DNA of 7,537 bases from Oscillospiraceae bacterium (GCA_022508725.1 JAFLUR010000100.1:1-7537), one strand, 5' to 3'. Positions 1-6,313 are shown, numbered from the stretch's first letter. Notes: generated from the sequence alone by a model not told the origin. Program-made: numbers and translations.

Positions 1-1
1 A

Positions 2-475
2 ATGTCGGATATATCCTTTAATTTTGAACCGACCGGAATAAACGAGCTTATACGCTCCGCCTGCGAGGAATATTCCTGCGACGAACATTCCGACATTAAA
101 CTGTTTCTGTCCGATGATGATATTATATTAAATCTGGATCATACCCAAATGCGGCGTGTGATACGCAATATCATAGATAATTCCATAAAATACCGCCGCG
201 CCGACAAATGCCTTATCGAAATAAAGACAGAGTATACAAACGACGGTGCGGTCATATCGGTAACGGACGACGGTATAGGAGTGGATATTGACGATACATC
301 ACGATTGTTTGAAAGCTTTTACCGTGCCGACCCGTCGCGTACTCCCAATATAACCGGAAGCGGTCTCGGACTTGCCATAGCAAAGGAGATCGTCGAAAAA
401 CACGGCGGAAAAATCCGGCTCAAAAATGCCCAACCGCATGGAGTTACTGTATATATATTCTTGAAAGGAAACTGA
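2..475 (+). CDS. Sensor histidine kinase, C-terminal ATP-binding part (5'-truncated by window edge)
   Basis: This is the catalytic HATPase_c domain of a membrane-type sensor histidine kinase. It would use ATP to phosphorylate a histidine in the upstream dimerisation domain and pass the phosphate to the regulator encoded next door. Numbering from the first Met in the window, the N box is N56-I-I-D-N60, the G1 box D89-D-G-I-G93, the F box L102-F-E-S-F-Y107 and the G2 box G119-S-G-L-G-L124; all key residues are present. The HisKA phosphoacceptor helix, transmembrane segments and sensor domain are missing, so the gene starts before base 1 and the ATG at base 2 is probably internal. The frame ends in TGA three bases before the regulator's ATG, so the two are co-transcribed and probably translationally coupled. 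The signal sensed cannot be judged from this part. Confidence 0.93.
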   Translation: MSDISFNFEPTGINELIRSACEEYSCDEHSDIKLFLSDDDIILNLDHTQMRRVIRNIIDNSIKYRRADKCLIEIKTEYTNDGAVISVTDDGIGVDIDDTSRLFESFYRADPSRTPNITGSGLGLAIAKEIVEKHGGKIRLKNAQPHGVTVYIFLKGN

Positions 476-478
476 ATT

Positions 479-1156
479 ATGAAAAAAATTCTTATCATAG
501 AGGACGATACGGATATTGCCGAGCTGGAACGCGATTATCTTGAAATGAACGGATTTATCTGCGACATAGCCTTAAACGGAAAGGACGGGCTGGAAAAGTC
601 GCTTGACAACGATTATTCGCTTATCGTTGCGGATATTATGCTGCCCGACATAAACGGGTTTGATATATGCCAAAGGCTGAGAACGAAAAAACAAACTCCG
701 GTTATGTTTTTGAGCGCACGCAGCGATGATATAAGCAAGGTGCGCGGACTCGGACTCGGCGCGGACGATTATATGACAAAGCCGTTCAGTCCGAATGAAT
801 TTGTCGCGCGGATAAGGGCGCATATAAGTCGTTTTGAGCGTTTGAGCGGAAATATGTCAAGCGGAGCCATCACCGTGCGAAATCTTAAAATAAACAAAGC
901 GTCGCACAAGGTCTATGTCAATGACTCCGAAATAATTCTTCCGAACAAGGAATTTGACCTGCTTTTATTCCTCGCGCAAAATCCGAACATAACCTTCAGC
1001 AAGGATATGCTGTTCGACAGAGTATGGGGTCTGGACGCGCTGGGCGATATTTCCACCGTGACAGTGCATATACAGCGCATAAGGGATAAAATAGAAACGG
1101 ATAACGATAAATATATAGAAACGGTATGGGGCGTGGGGTATCGTTTCAGGGGATGA
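479..1156 (+). CDS. OmpR/PhoB-family response regulator
   Basis: A DNA-binding regulator of 225 residues, the normal length for this family. The receiver domain (about 1-115) has the acidic pocket E8-D9-D10, the phosphoacceptor D52 in the motif ADIMLPD, the switch residue S79, Y98 and the conserved K101 before P102. The winged-helix domain (about 128-225) ends with the typical TVWGVGYRF signature at 215-223, preceded by the recognition-helix region TVTVHIQRIRDKIE. The start is supported by AAAGGA at 464-469, nine bases upstream. It follows the histidine kinase gene by 3 bases, forming a cognate pair in the less common kinase-first order. Targets are unknown. One candidate is the S-layer gene promoter in this window, which carries an 11-bp-periodic direct repeat of the sort that OmpR/PhoP-type dimers bind, but nothing in the sequence proves that link. 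Confidence 0.95.
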   Translation: MKKILIIEDDTDIAELERDYLEMNGFICDIALNGKDGLEKSLDNDYSLIVADIMLPDINGFDICQRLRTKKQTPVMFLSARSDDISKVRGLGLGADDYMTKPFSPNEFVARIRAHISRFERLSGNMSSGAITVRNLKINKASHKVYVNDSEIILPNKEFDLLLFLAQNPNITFSKDMLFDRVWGLDALGDISTVTVHIQRIRDKIETDNDKYIETVWGVGYRFRG

Positions 1157-1159
1157 CAA

Positions 1160-1190
1160 GGGGCGGATTTACAAAAAAGAGAGCCGCCCC
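1160..1190 (+). terminator. Hairpin downstream of the two-component operon
   Basis: The arm GGGGCGG at 1160-1166 pairs perfectly with CCGCCCC at 1184-1190 over a 17-base loop, starting 3 bases after the regulator's stop codon. The next bases are not T-rich; the first T run (1204-1207) comes 14 bases later. It may therefore be an imperfect terminator or an RNA-stabilising hairpin rather than a classical intrinsic terminator. It shares bases with the glyA terminator on the other strand. Confidence 0.4.
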
Positions 1191-1208
1191 AACGCAAGCT
1201 CCCTTTTC
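1173..1208 (-). terminator. Intrinsic terminator of glyA
   Basis: Read on the minus strand, AAAAGGGAGC (1207-1198) pairs with GCTCTCTTTT (1184-1175) as ten pairs including one G-U wobble, followed by two more T. On the plus strand the same position is an A-C mismatch, so the structure is better formed in the minus-strand RNA. It lies 9 bases after the glyA stop codon, the expected place. Confidence 0.65.
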
Positions 1209-1216
1209 ATTATCGA

Positions 1217-2455
1217 TTATTTATGCAGCGGATATTTTTTGCACAGCGCCGCAACTCTTTCCTTAACTTTCTCACTGCTGTTATCGAAATCCGTGATCGA
1301 CAGCTTTATCAATTCGGCAATTTCTTTCATATCCTCTTCGACAAATCCGCGCGATGTGACCGCCGGGGTTCCGACTCTCAATCCGCTTGTTATAAACGGA
1401 CTTTTCGTATCAAACGGAATGGCATTTTTATTTACCGTAATACCCACCTCATCAAGCAGCTTTTCAGCCTCCTTGCCGGTCACATTCATATCGGTAAGGT
1501 CTATAAGCATCAGGTGATTGTCCGTGCCGCCCGAAACGAGCTTGAAGCCCTCTTTGACAAGCGCCTCGCTGAGCGCCTTTGCGTTCTTTACAATCTGCTG
1601 CTGATATGCCCTAAACTCATCCGAAAGAGCCTCTTTAAAGCATACCGCTTTTGCGGCGATTATGTGCATAAGCGGACCGCCCTGTATTCCGGGGAATACC
1701 GCCTTGTTTATATCCTTTGCATATTCCTCTTTGCAAAGAATAAGACCGCCTCTCGGGCCTCTGAGCGTCTTATGCGTTGTCGTTGTAACAACATCGGCAT
1801 AAGGAACGGGATTGGGGTGAAGACCGGCTGCCACAAGACCCGCGATATGCGCCATATCGACCATAAAATAAGCGCCGACCTCTTTGGCTATCTCGCCGAA
1901 TTTTTCAAAATCTATCGTTCTTGAATACGCGCTTGCTCCGGCAAGTATCAATTTCGGCTTTGTTTCGATCGCCTTTTTTCTTATCTCGTCATAGTCTATG
2001 GTATTATCCGTTTCCGTTACGCCGTATGGAACTATATTAAAATATTTTCCCGAAATATTGACCGGACTTCCATGGCTCAAATGACCGCCGTGCGCCAAAT
2101 TCATACTGAGGACGGTATCGCCGGGTTCGAGAAGGGCAAAAAATACCGCCAAATTCGCCTGCGCGCCGGAGTGCGGCTGAACATTCGCGTGATCTGCGCC
2201 GAACAATTTTTTTGCGCGTTCTATCGCAAGATTTTCAACGATATCCACACATTCGCATCCGCCGTAATATCTTTTTCCGGGATATCCTTCCGCATATTTG
2301 TTTGTAAGCGGTGTACCCATAGCCTGCATAACTCTTTTTGATACAAAGTTTTCCGACGCTATAAGCTCGATCTTGTTTTCCTGACGCTCGATCTCAGAGT
2401 TTATCGCATCAAAAACCTCCTTATCGAAATCCTTAATTTCATCTAAATTGAACAT
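1217..2455 (-). CDS. glyA: Serine hydroxymethyltransferase
   Basis: A cytosolic pyridoxal-phosphate enzyme that interconverts serine plus tetrahydrofolate with glycine plus 5,10-methylene-tetrahydrofolate, the main entry of one-carbon units into purine, thymidylate and methionine synthesis. The 412 residues match the bacterial family length. Visible signatures are the N-terminal LIASENFVS (31-39), YAEGYPGKRYYGG (54-66), the SGAQAN loop (96-101), GGHLSHGSPVN (123-133), the cofactor residues D200 and H203 in VDMAHIAG, the Schiff-base lysine K229 in TTTTHKTLRGPRGG, and the substrate-carboxylate arginine R360 in GLRVGTPA. The ATG at 2453-2455 is preceded by GGAGG at 2461-2465 with a 5-base spacer. 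It is monocistronic, with its own promoter and terminator, and converges on the two-component pair. The leader is only about 65 bases, too short for a known riboswitch class that I recognise. Confidence 0.98.
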   Translation of the reverse strand: MFNLDEIKDFDKEVFDAINSEIERQENKIELIASENFVSKRVMQAMGTPLTNKYAEGYPGKRYYGGCECVDIVENLAIERAKKLFGADHANVQPHSGAQANLAVFFALLEPGDTVLSMNLAHGGHLSHGSPVNISGKYFNIVPYGVTETDNTIDYDEIRKKAIETKPKLILAGASAYSRTIDFEKFGEIAKEVGAYFMVDMAHIAGLVAAGLHPNPVPYADVVTTTTHKTLRGPRGGLILCKEEYAKDINKAVFPGIQGGPLMHIIAAKAVCFKEALSDEFRAYQQQIVKNAKALSEALVKEGFKLVSGGTDNHLMLIDLTDMNVTGKEAEKLLDEVGITVNKNAIPFDTKSPFITSGLRVGTPAVTSRGFVEEDMKEIAELIKLSITDFDNSSEKVKERVAALCKKYPLHK

Positions 2456-2528
2456 AATATCCTCCGTCCTGTCAAATACTTTACTTTTGTAAACACCGTG
2501 TAACCTGTCCTTGTATATTCACATTATT

Positions 2529-2557
2529 ATTATACTTATTTATGCAATAAAATTCAA
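2529..2557 (-). promoter_or_regulatory. glyA promoter (TTGAAT-N17-TATAAT)
   Basis: On the minus strand the -35 box TTGAAT lies at 2557-2552 and the -10 box TATAAT at 2534-2529, separated by exactly 17 bases. Transcription should start near 2522, giving a leader of about 65 bases. The leader contains a small inverted repeat, TTTAC-N4-GTAAA (2480-2493), of unclear meaning. The coaX promoter in this window has the same two hexamers and spacing. Confidence 0.85.
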
Positions 2558-2620
2558 GTGTTTTGCCGTAAAAAGTCAAAAAAATTTATCAAATACGCGA
2601 TACCGTAATATATTTTCCAA

Positions 2621-2710
2621 AAGCTCCCTCAATCGACTCCCTCAAAGAGGAAACTTTTTTGCCTCCCTCTCCGACGGAGAGGTGACACGCGGAGCGTGTC
2701 GGAGGGAGTT
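2621..2710. repeat. Intergenic multi-hairpin palindromic repeat element
   Basis: A non-coding block with nested inverted repeats. ACTCCCTC (2636-2643) pairs with GAGGGAGT (2702-2709). Inside it are CTCTCC-GAC-GGAGAG (2667-2681) and the perfect stem GACACGC-GGA-GCGTGTC (2684-2700), and CCTCC/GGAGG around these two closes a three-way, cloverleaf-like fold. A further CTCCCTC copy sits at 2624-2630. I recall similar GGAGGGAGTT-bordered elements being scattered through gut Clostridia genomes, which would make this a REP/MITE-like mobile palindrome. Copy number cannot be judged from one window. It sits between the S-layer gene terminator and the glyA promoter, disrupting neither. Confidence 0.6.
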
Positions 2711-2749
2711 CTCTTCGAAAACCGCTTTCATCGCCTTCCTCCGTGCATG

Positions 2750-2776
2750 GTCGCATTTTGCTCTGCAAAATGCGAC
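2750..2776. repeat. Perfect 12-bp inverted repeat
   Basis: GTCGCATTTTGC (2750-2761) and GCAAAATGCGAC (2765-2776) are exact reverse complements around a TCT loop. No T tract follows on either strand, so it is not a classical terminator. It may be the distal hairpin of the same repeat element that occupies 2621-2710, or an RNA-stabilising structure just beyond the S-layer gene terminator. The 39 bases between it and the multi-hairpin block show no other structure that I can see. Confidence 0.6.
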
Positions 2777-2780
2777 TGCA

Positions 2781-2814
2781 AATAAAAATACGGCGGACTT
2801 ATGTCCGCCGTATT
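2781..2814 (-). terminator. Intrinsic terminator of the S-layer protein gene
   Basis: On the minus strand AATACGGCGGAC (2814-2803) pairs perfectly with GTCCGCCGTATT (2798-2787) over a 4-base loop and is followed by TTTTATTT. It begins 18 bases after the stop codon of the SLH gene. The long GC-rich stem plus U tract is a textbook rho-independent terminator, oriented to end that transcript. Confidence 0.9.
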
Positions 2815-2832
2815 CGTATAACTTATTTATAA

Positions 2833-5800
2833 TTATTTCTTAGGAATGATTATAAACAAATCTGTTACTTCATCATCAACAGTCTTAGCGAATGCGATTG
2901 TGAAATCAATCTCGCCATCGATGTCAAGCTCCGCAAGGTCTACATACTGATTGTCACGACCCTGCTTATACGACTTCGGAATGCTCGGCTTAGTAACCGA
3001 TGAAGCTGTACCTACATACAATCTCTCACTCTTTGAGTTGTTAAGGTCATATACATAGATAGCGATATCATCCGCATAATCCAACTCAGTAAGATCATCG
3101 ATATTAACTACAAGCTCGCCTGATACATCATCGTCATCTATATCCTTTTCCGTATCAGCCTTTGTAGCAATAGTAATGCTTGAGCTTGTTTTGTCAATTA
3201 CGGGACCGCAATAAAGCTCTACATCCTCGTCATTGTCCCACTTCTCGATAATGCCGGTGTAATCCTTAAACCAAACATCGTCACGATCCTCTGTTACGAA
3301 ATCGTTGTAATTCGAAATATCCTCTTCAGCGCTGAATATTCTCTTAACCTCTGTGATTTCGCCGTTTGCGTTTGTCTTGAATACAATTACATCGCCCTTA
3401 ACGAGATATCCGTACTCATTATCATCTTTCTCGTCTGTGTTGAGTACCTGGAGATCCTTGCTGCCTGCTGTGTACAAGCTGATCTTGTGGCAATCATCCT
3501 CAGCGTCATTCTGACCCTGTGTTACCTTTTCAACCACAGCAAATCTTGTATCCGCATTATAAGAACCGATACCGTCAACAATCAACATAAACGGATATGT
3601 GCTGTTGTCCTTATCATAGCCGAATACCGCATATTCGTTACCGTCAATCAAGGACGACTTGTTTACCAAGTTGTAATCGGTCTTGCTTTCATCACCCTTG
3701 GAGATGATAACCGTGCTGTCGCCGATCGACAAGGAACCGATCTTGTTCGAGCTCTTCTTATACTCGCCGTACTTACCCGAACCTGTAAGCTTCTTAAAGC
3801 TCTTAATTTCGCCCTTGCTGTTTGTTTCGTATGTGATAACTCTCTGCTCAACGCCGTAAGTGTTCTCTACATATGAAGGAGCGCCGGAACCGAGATTTGA
3901 ATAGTTACCGTTCTCATCAAAATTACCACTGTTATATGTCAACTCCAACAAGTCATCCCACTCATCCATATCCTCATTAACTATCAAAGTCTTTGAAGCT
4001 GCGCTTGTGTCATAGAGTGTAACTTTTCTTTCTTCCGAATTGTCATCATACCAAGCTCTGTGAACGATACCGTACTTAACCGTCGAAGCAAGCTTCTCTG
4101 AATCAACTATTCTGTTGAATGCGTCAAGGTATACCGTATAGGATGTACCGAGGCTGTTCTTGAATATATCAAGATCCCACTCGCCTGTATCGTAATCCTT
4201 TGTACCTGTCAAGCCGTCAACGAGTGAATACATTTCGTCACCGATACCGATTTCACCGTCTTCGTCATTGAGCTCTACAACTTTACCCTCTGCGATATTT
4301 CTTGAAACAATGATATCATAGAAAGTTGAATCTTTAAATTCCGCAGCGGTTACATCGTAAGCGATTGAAAGAACATCGCCCTCTTTGATGTCCTCAAAGC
4401 TGATTTCCTTGCCGTCCATCGTGAATGTGTATGAATAATCATCATCATCCCACTCGAATTCGATTTCCGACTTAGCGTTCGAAAGAACAGCGTCCTTATC
4501 GTCAAAATAAATCTTATCCGATGTTGTCGAATCAACTATGGCTGTACCGTAGTATGATATGAACATAGCGTCATACTTACCGTCTGTGGATACCGAGCCC
4601 TCCGACGGAGTATCAACCAATGTGATCTTACCTACTTCATTTTTAAAGATGTACTCTTCAATGCCCTCTTCAACATCGTCAACCTTAACACCGTTTACAT
4701 ACATTGTGAATTCATCGGCAAGATAATATCTTGATGATTTACCTTTCTTGCTGCCGTCGCTGTAGAACCAGATCTGATTCTTACCATCGTCTTCGAGCAT
4801 CTTATCACGAGCTATTTCCTTACTGTCATAGTACTCATCATCCCAGCCCTTTGTATCAAGCTCTACTATCTGGTTTTTGCCTGAAGCCACGATTGAAAGA
4901 ATTGTTGCTTCTTCATCGGCATCAACATAAACCAAAGCCTTTGAATATACGTTGAGGTAATCCGCAGCGTCTGTATCGCCTACATACATTTCCTCTGAGA
5001 ACCAGGTATCTTCCTCTGATCTCTTAACAATATATGTATCTTCGCCGTAATTCTTTGTATTTTCGATCTGATATCTTACTTTACCTGCTTCAAGAGTACC
5101 GCCGCTTGACTTGTTTGTCATAATAACACGACCCTCTACGGTGTAGATGTTGTGATAATATGTCAAAGCTGTTTCATAATCACGGTTGCCCGTACCGTCA
5201 AGAACAACATACTCGGGGTTTGTCGGGCTGTATGTTTCAAGTGAAAGAAGCGGTGTGTTGATCGCATTGTATGTGAGCTGAGCAACCGTACCTCTTGTTG
5301 CCGCCTCATCAGCGTTTACTGTTGAAACACCGTTTGTGATTCCCAAGTTTTTAGCCGCTGTGATGTAACCTGTCGGATAACCGCCGTATGATACACCCCA
5401 GTCGCCGTAACCGATACCCGCAACGAGCATTTTGATTACCTGTGCATATGTTACGTTTGCTTCGGGAGCAAATGTTCCGTCGCCCATACCGTTGATAAAC
5501 GCATTGTTACCCGAGCTTGCTACATTTATGTAACCCGATGCCCAGTGATCAGCCGGTACATCCGTAAATGACGTAACACCTTTTGAACTTATTGCTGCTT
5601 CTTCTTGAGCCAAAGCTCTTACTACAACCGTCGCAACCTCTGCTCTTGTTATATTCGCATCAGGCTTGAATGTAACTTCGTCATAACCTGTCAAAATACC
5701 GATAGAGCTGAGACTTGCTACTGCTTCTGCGTAACTTGCATCATTCGGAACGTCACTGTAGCTTGCTGCCATTGAAGCCGCCGAGCTAAGAGTAACACCC

Positions 5801-5844
5801 AAAGCAGCTACGAATGATACTACGCTTTTGAGATGTTTCTTCAT
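2833..5844 (-). CDS. SLH-domain secreted S-layer-type protein, 1003 residues
   Basis: A secreted cell-wall-bound surface protein, probably structural. Residues 1-26 form a signal peptide (MKKHLK, hydrophobic core, likely cut after S-M-A26). SLH repeats lie at about 28-80 (YSDVPND... with TRAE at 66-69), 91-146 (FTDVPADHW... with TYAQ) and about 150-198 (TRGT, opening motif lost). In known proteins such repeats bind pyruvylated secondary wall polymer. Residues about 205-1003 match no domain that I recognise. They are rich in Asp and Glu (for example DDDD at 903-906), contain only two cysteines (785, 879) and look like successive beta-rich segments. GGAGG at 5855-5859 precedes the ATG by 10 bases. 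All arginine codons I read are AGA or CGT, unlike the flanking genes, which suggests very strong expression. The gene has its own promoter and terminator. I infer a major S-layer protein; an enzymatic role shows no support. Confidence 0.9.
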   Translation of the reverse strand: MKKHLKSVVSFVAALGVTLSSAASMAASYSDVPNDASYAEAVASLSSIGILTGYDEVTFKPDANITRAEVATVVVRALAQEEAAISSKGVTSFTDVPADHWASGYINVASSGNNAFINGMGDGTFAPEANVTYAQVIKMLVAGIGYGDWGVSYGGYPTGYITAAKNLGITNGVSTVNADEAATRGTVAQLTYNAINTPLLSLETYSPTNPEYVVLDGTGNRDYETALTYYHNIYTVEGRVIMTNKSSGGTLEAGKVRYQIENTKNYGEDTYIVKRSEEDTWFSEEMYVGDTDAADYLNVYSKALVYVDADEEATILSIVASGKNQIVELDTKGWDDEYYDSKEIARDKMLEDDGKNQIWFYSDGSKKGKSSRYYLADEFTMYVNGVKVDDVEEGIEEYIFKNEVGKITLVDTPSEGSVSTDGKYDAMFISYYGTAIVDSTTSDKIYFDDKDAVLSNAKSEIEFEWDDDDYSYTFTMDGKEISFEDIKEGDVLSIAYDVTAAEFKDSTFYDIIVSRNIAEGKVVELNDEDGEIGIGDEMYSLVDGLTGTKDYDTGEWDLDIFKNSLGTSYTVYLDAFNRIVDSEKLASTVKYGIVHRAWYDDNSEERKVTLYDTSAASKTLIVNEDMDEWDDLLELTYNSGNFDENGNYSNLGSGAPSYVENTYGVEQRVITYETNSKGEIKSFKKLTGSGKYGEYKKSSNKIGSLSIGDSTVIISKGDESKTDYNLVNKSSLIDGNEYAVFGYDKDNSTYPFMLIVDGIGSYNADTRFAVVEKVTQGQNDAEDDCHKISLYTAGSKDLQVLNTDEKDDNEYGYLVKGDVIVFKTNANGEITEVKRIFSAEEDISNYNDFVTEDRDDVWFKDYTGIIEKWDNDEDVELYCGPVIDKTSSSITIATKADTEKDIDDDDVSGELVVNIDDLTELDYADDIAIYVYDLNNSKSERLYVGTASSVTKPSIPKSYKQGRDNQYVDLAELDIDGEIDFTIAFAKTVDDEVTDLFIIIPKK

Positions 5845-5968
5845 ACTCTCAAATCCTCCCTTATTATATTTGTCTTACGAAAGGTCTTCCTCAGAAACAC
5901 GGCCGGGACCTTTCCGCCAAAGACCGTATCCGTTTTACAGATTAAAGATTAACAAAATCTTTAACTAC
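5845..5968 (-). promoter_or_regulatory. Structured 5' leader of the S-layer gene
   Basis: About 124 transcribed but untranslated bases between the proximal promoter and the ATG. Two stem-loops are visible. The first pairs TTAAAGATT with AATCTTTAA (5964-5956 with 5950-5942, 9 bp, 5-base loop) right at the RNA 5' end. The second pairs GAAAGGTC with GACCTTTC (5914-5907 with 5886-5879, 8 bp). The sequence GGTCTT at about 5924-5919 could instead pair with AAGACC in the 3' arm of the second hairpin, so alternative folds exist. A 5'-terminal hairpin commonly protects long-lived mRNAs. The leader ends in GGGAGG 10 bases before the start codon. It matches no riboswitch class I know. Confidence 0.55.
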
Positions 5969-5974
5969 GCACTG

Positions 5975-6004
5975 ATTATAACATACAATCGTCTTATAAG
6001 TCAA
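5975..6004 (-). promoter_or_regulatory. Proximal S-layer gene promoter P1 (TTGACT-N18-TATAAT)
   Basis: On the minus strand TTGACT (6004-5999) and TATAAT (5980-5975) are separated by 18 bases: five of six and six of six matches to the housekeeping consensus. Transcription should start near 5968. Confidence 0.85.
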
Positions 6005-6018
6005 TGCTATTTTTGCAC

Positions 6019-6035
6019 TTGTAACAAAATTGTAA
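6019..6035 (-). promoter_or_regulatory. Possible regulator site: TTACAA-N5-TTACAA direct repeat
   Basis: On the minus strand two identical TTACAA hexamers (6035-6030 and 6024-6019) are spaced 5 bases apart, an 11-bp helical period, centred about 22 bases upstream of the P1 -35 box. Tandem hexamers with this spacing are the binding pattern of OmpR/PhoB-family regulators; the Bacillus PhoP box is TT(A/C)ACA-like repeats with about 5-base gaps. The position fits an activator site for the S-layer gene. The region is AT-rich, so chance cannot be excluded. The upper copy overlaps the -35 box of a weak divergent promoter candidate. Confidence 0.35.
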
Positions 6036-6059
6036 TATAAGCGTCATATACGATATACT
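6030..6059 (+). promoter_or_regulatory. Weak candidate rightward promoter (TTGTAA-N18-TATACT)
   Basis: On the plus strand TTGTAA (6030-6035) and TATACT (6054-6059) are 18 bases apart. A transcript from near 6066 would enter the UUCG hairpin at 6072-6108 at once and could run to the T-tailed hairpin at 6277-6313, with no convincing open frame in between. The match is moderate and the region AT-rich, so this may be chance. Confidence 0.25.
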
Positions 6060-6071
6060 ACCTGTCACATT

Positions 6072-6108
6072 GACCGGACATATCCGCCCTTCGGGGGGAT
6101 ATACGGTC
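6072..6108. other. Stable two-part hairpin with C(UUCG)G loop
   Basis: On the plus strand the outer stem GACCG (6072-6076) pairs with CGGTC (6104-6108). The inner stem ATATCC plus CCC (6080-6085 and 6087-6089, one bulged G) pairs with GGGGGATAT (6094-6102). The loop TTCG closed by C-G is the exceptionally stable UUCG tetraloop in plus-strand RNA. TTTTG follows on the plus strand, so it could act as a weak rightward terminator. In minus-strand RNA from the distal promoter it would be a leader hairpin without a U tail. Which strand uses it is undecided. Confidence 0.55.
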
Positions 6109-6159
6109 TTTTGTCGTGTCCCGAACGTGCGCAAGGCATTCATAGGACACACTATGAAC

Positions 6160-6188
6160 AGTATACACTTTATTTTTCGATTAGTCAA
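6160..6188 (-). promoter_or_regulatory. Distal promoter P2 upstream of the S-layer gene (TTGACT-N17-TATACT)
   Basis: On the minus strand TTGACT (6188-6183) and TATACT (6165-6160) are exactly 17 bases apart, five of six matches in each box. Transcription from near 6153 would first pass a 6-bp stem (GTGTCC at 6121-6116 in plus-strand order, pairing with GGACAC at 6145-6150), then the hairpin at 6072-6108, then run through P1 into the S-layer gene as a leader of about 308 bases. Alternatively it makes a separate small RNA. No gene lies between P2 and P1. Confidence 0.65.
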
Positions 6189-6276
6189 GACCTTTGCTCA
6201 AATTTATTCCCGCAAAAATATATATTTATTTCCGGATAAAGCCGCGATATTATATACATTATGCACAAAGCGCCGG

Positions 6277-6313
6277 AACAGCCGCCGCTACCGCCGTTCA
6301 CGGCTGTTTTTTT
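6277..6313 (+). terminator. T-tailed hairpin overlapping the coaX 3' end
   Basis: AACAGCCG (6277-6284) pairs perfectly with CGGCTGTT (6301-6308), and on the plus strand the second arm runs into seven T (6307-6313). As a terminator it points rightward, antisense to coaX. In coaX mRNA the same stem straddles the stop codon but is followed by CCGGCGC with no U tract, so it is not a proper coaX terminator; it may be a 3' stabilising hairpin. No other good terminator for coaX is visible before P2. Confidence 0.4.

Noticed and set aside
1223..1924. 233-codon plus-strand open frame opposite glyA
   Set aside because: Shadow of the certain glyA gene; no ribosome site and a composition typical of an antisense frame.
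2456..2522. Glycine, SAM or folate-type riboswitch ahead of glyA
   Set aside because: The leader is only about 65 bases and shows just one weak 5-bp inverted repeat; none of the conserved cores that I know is present.
2621..2776. CRISPR-like or attachment-site interpretation of the repeats
   Set aside because: The repeats are inverted and nested, not regularly spaced direct repeats, and there are no cas genes or recombinase nearby.
2511..2843. 110-codon plus-strand frame between the S-layer gene and glyA
   Set aside because: Crosses the glyA promoter, the palindromic repeat and a terminator; no ribosome site.
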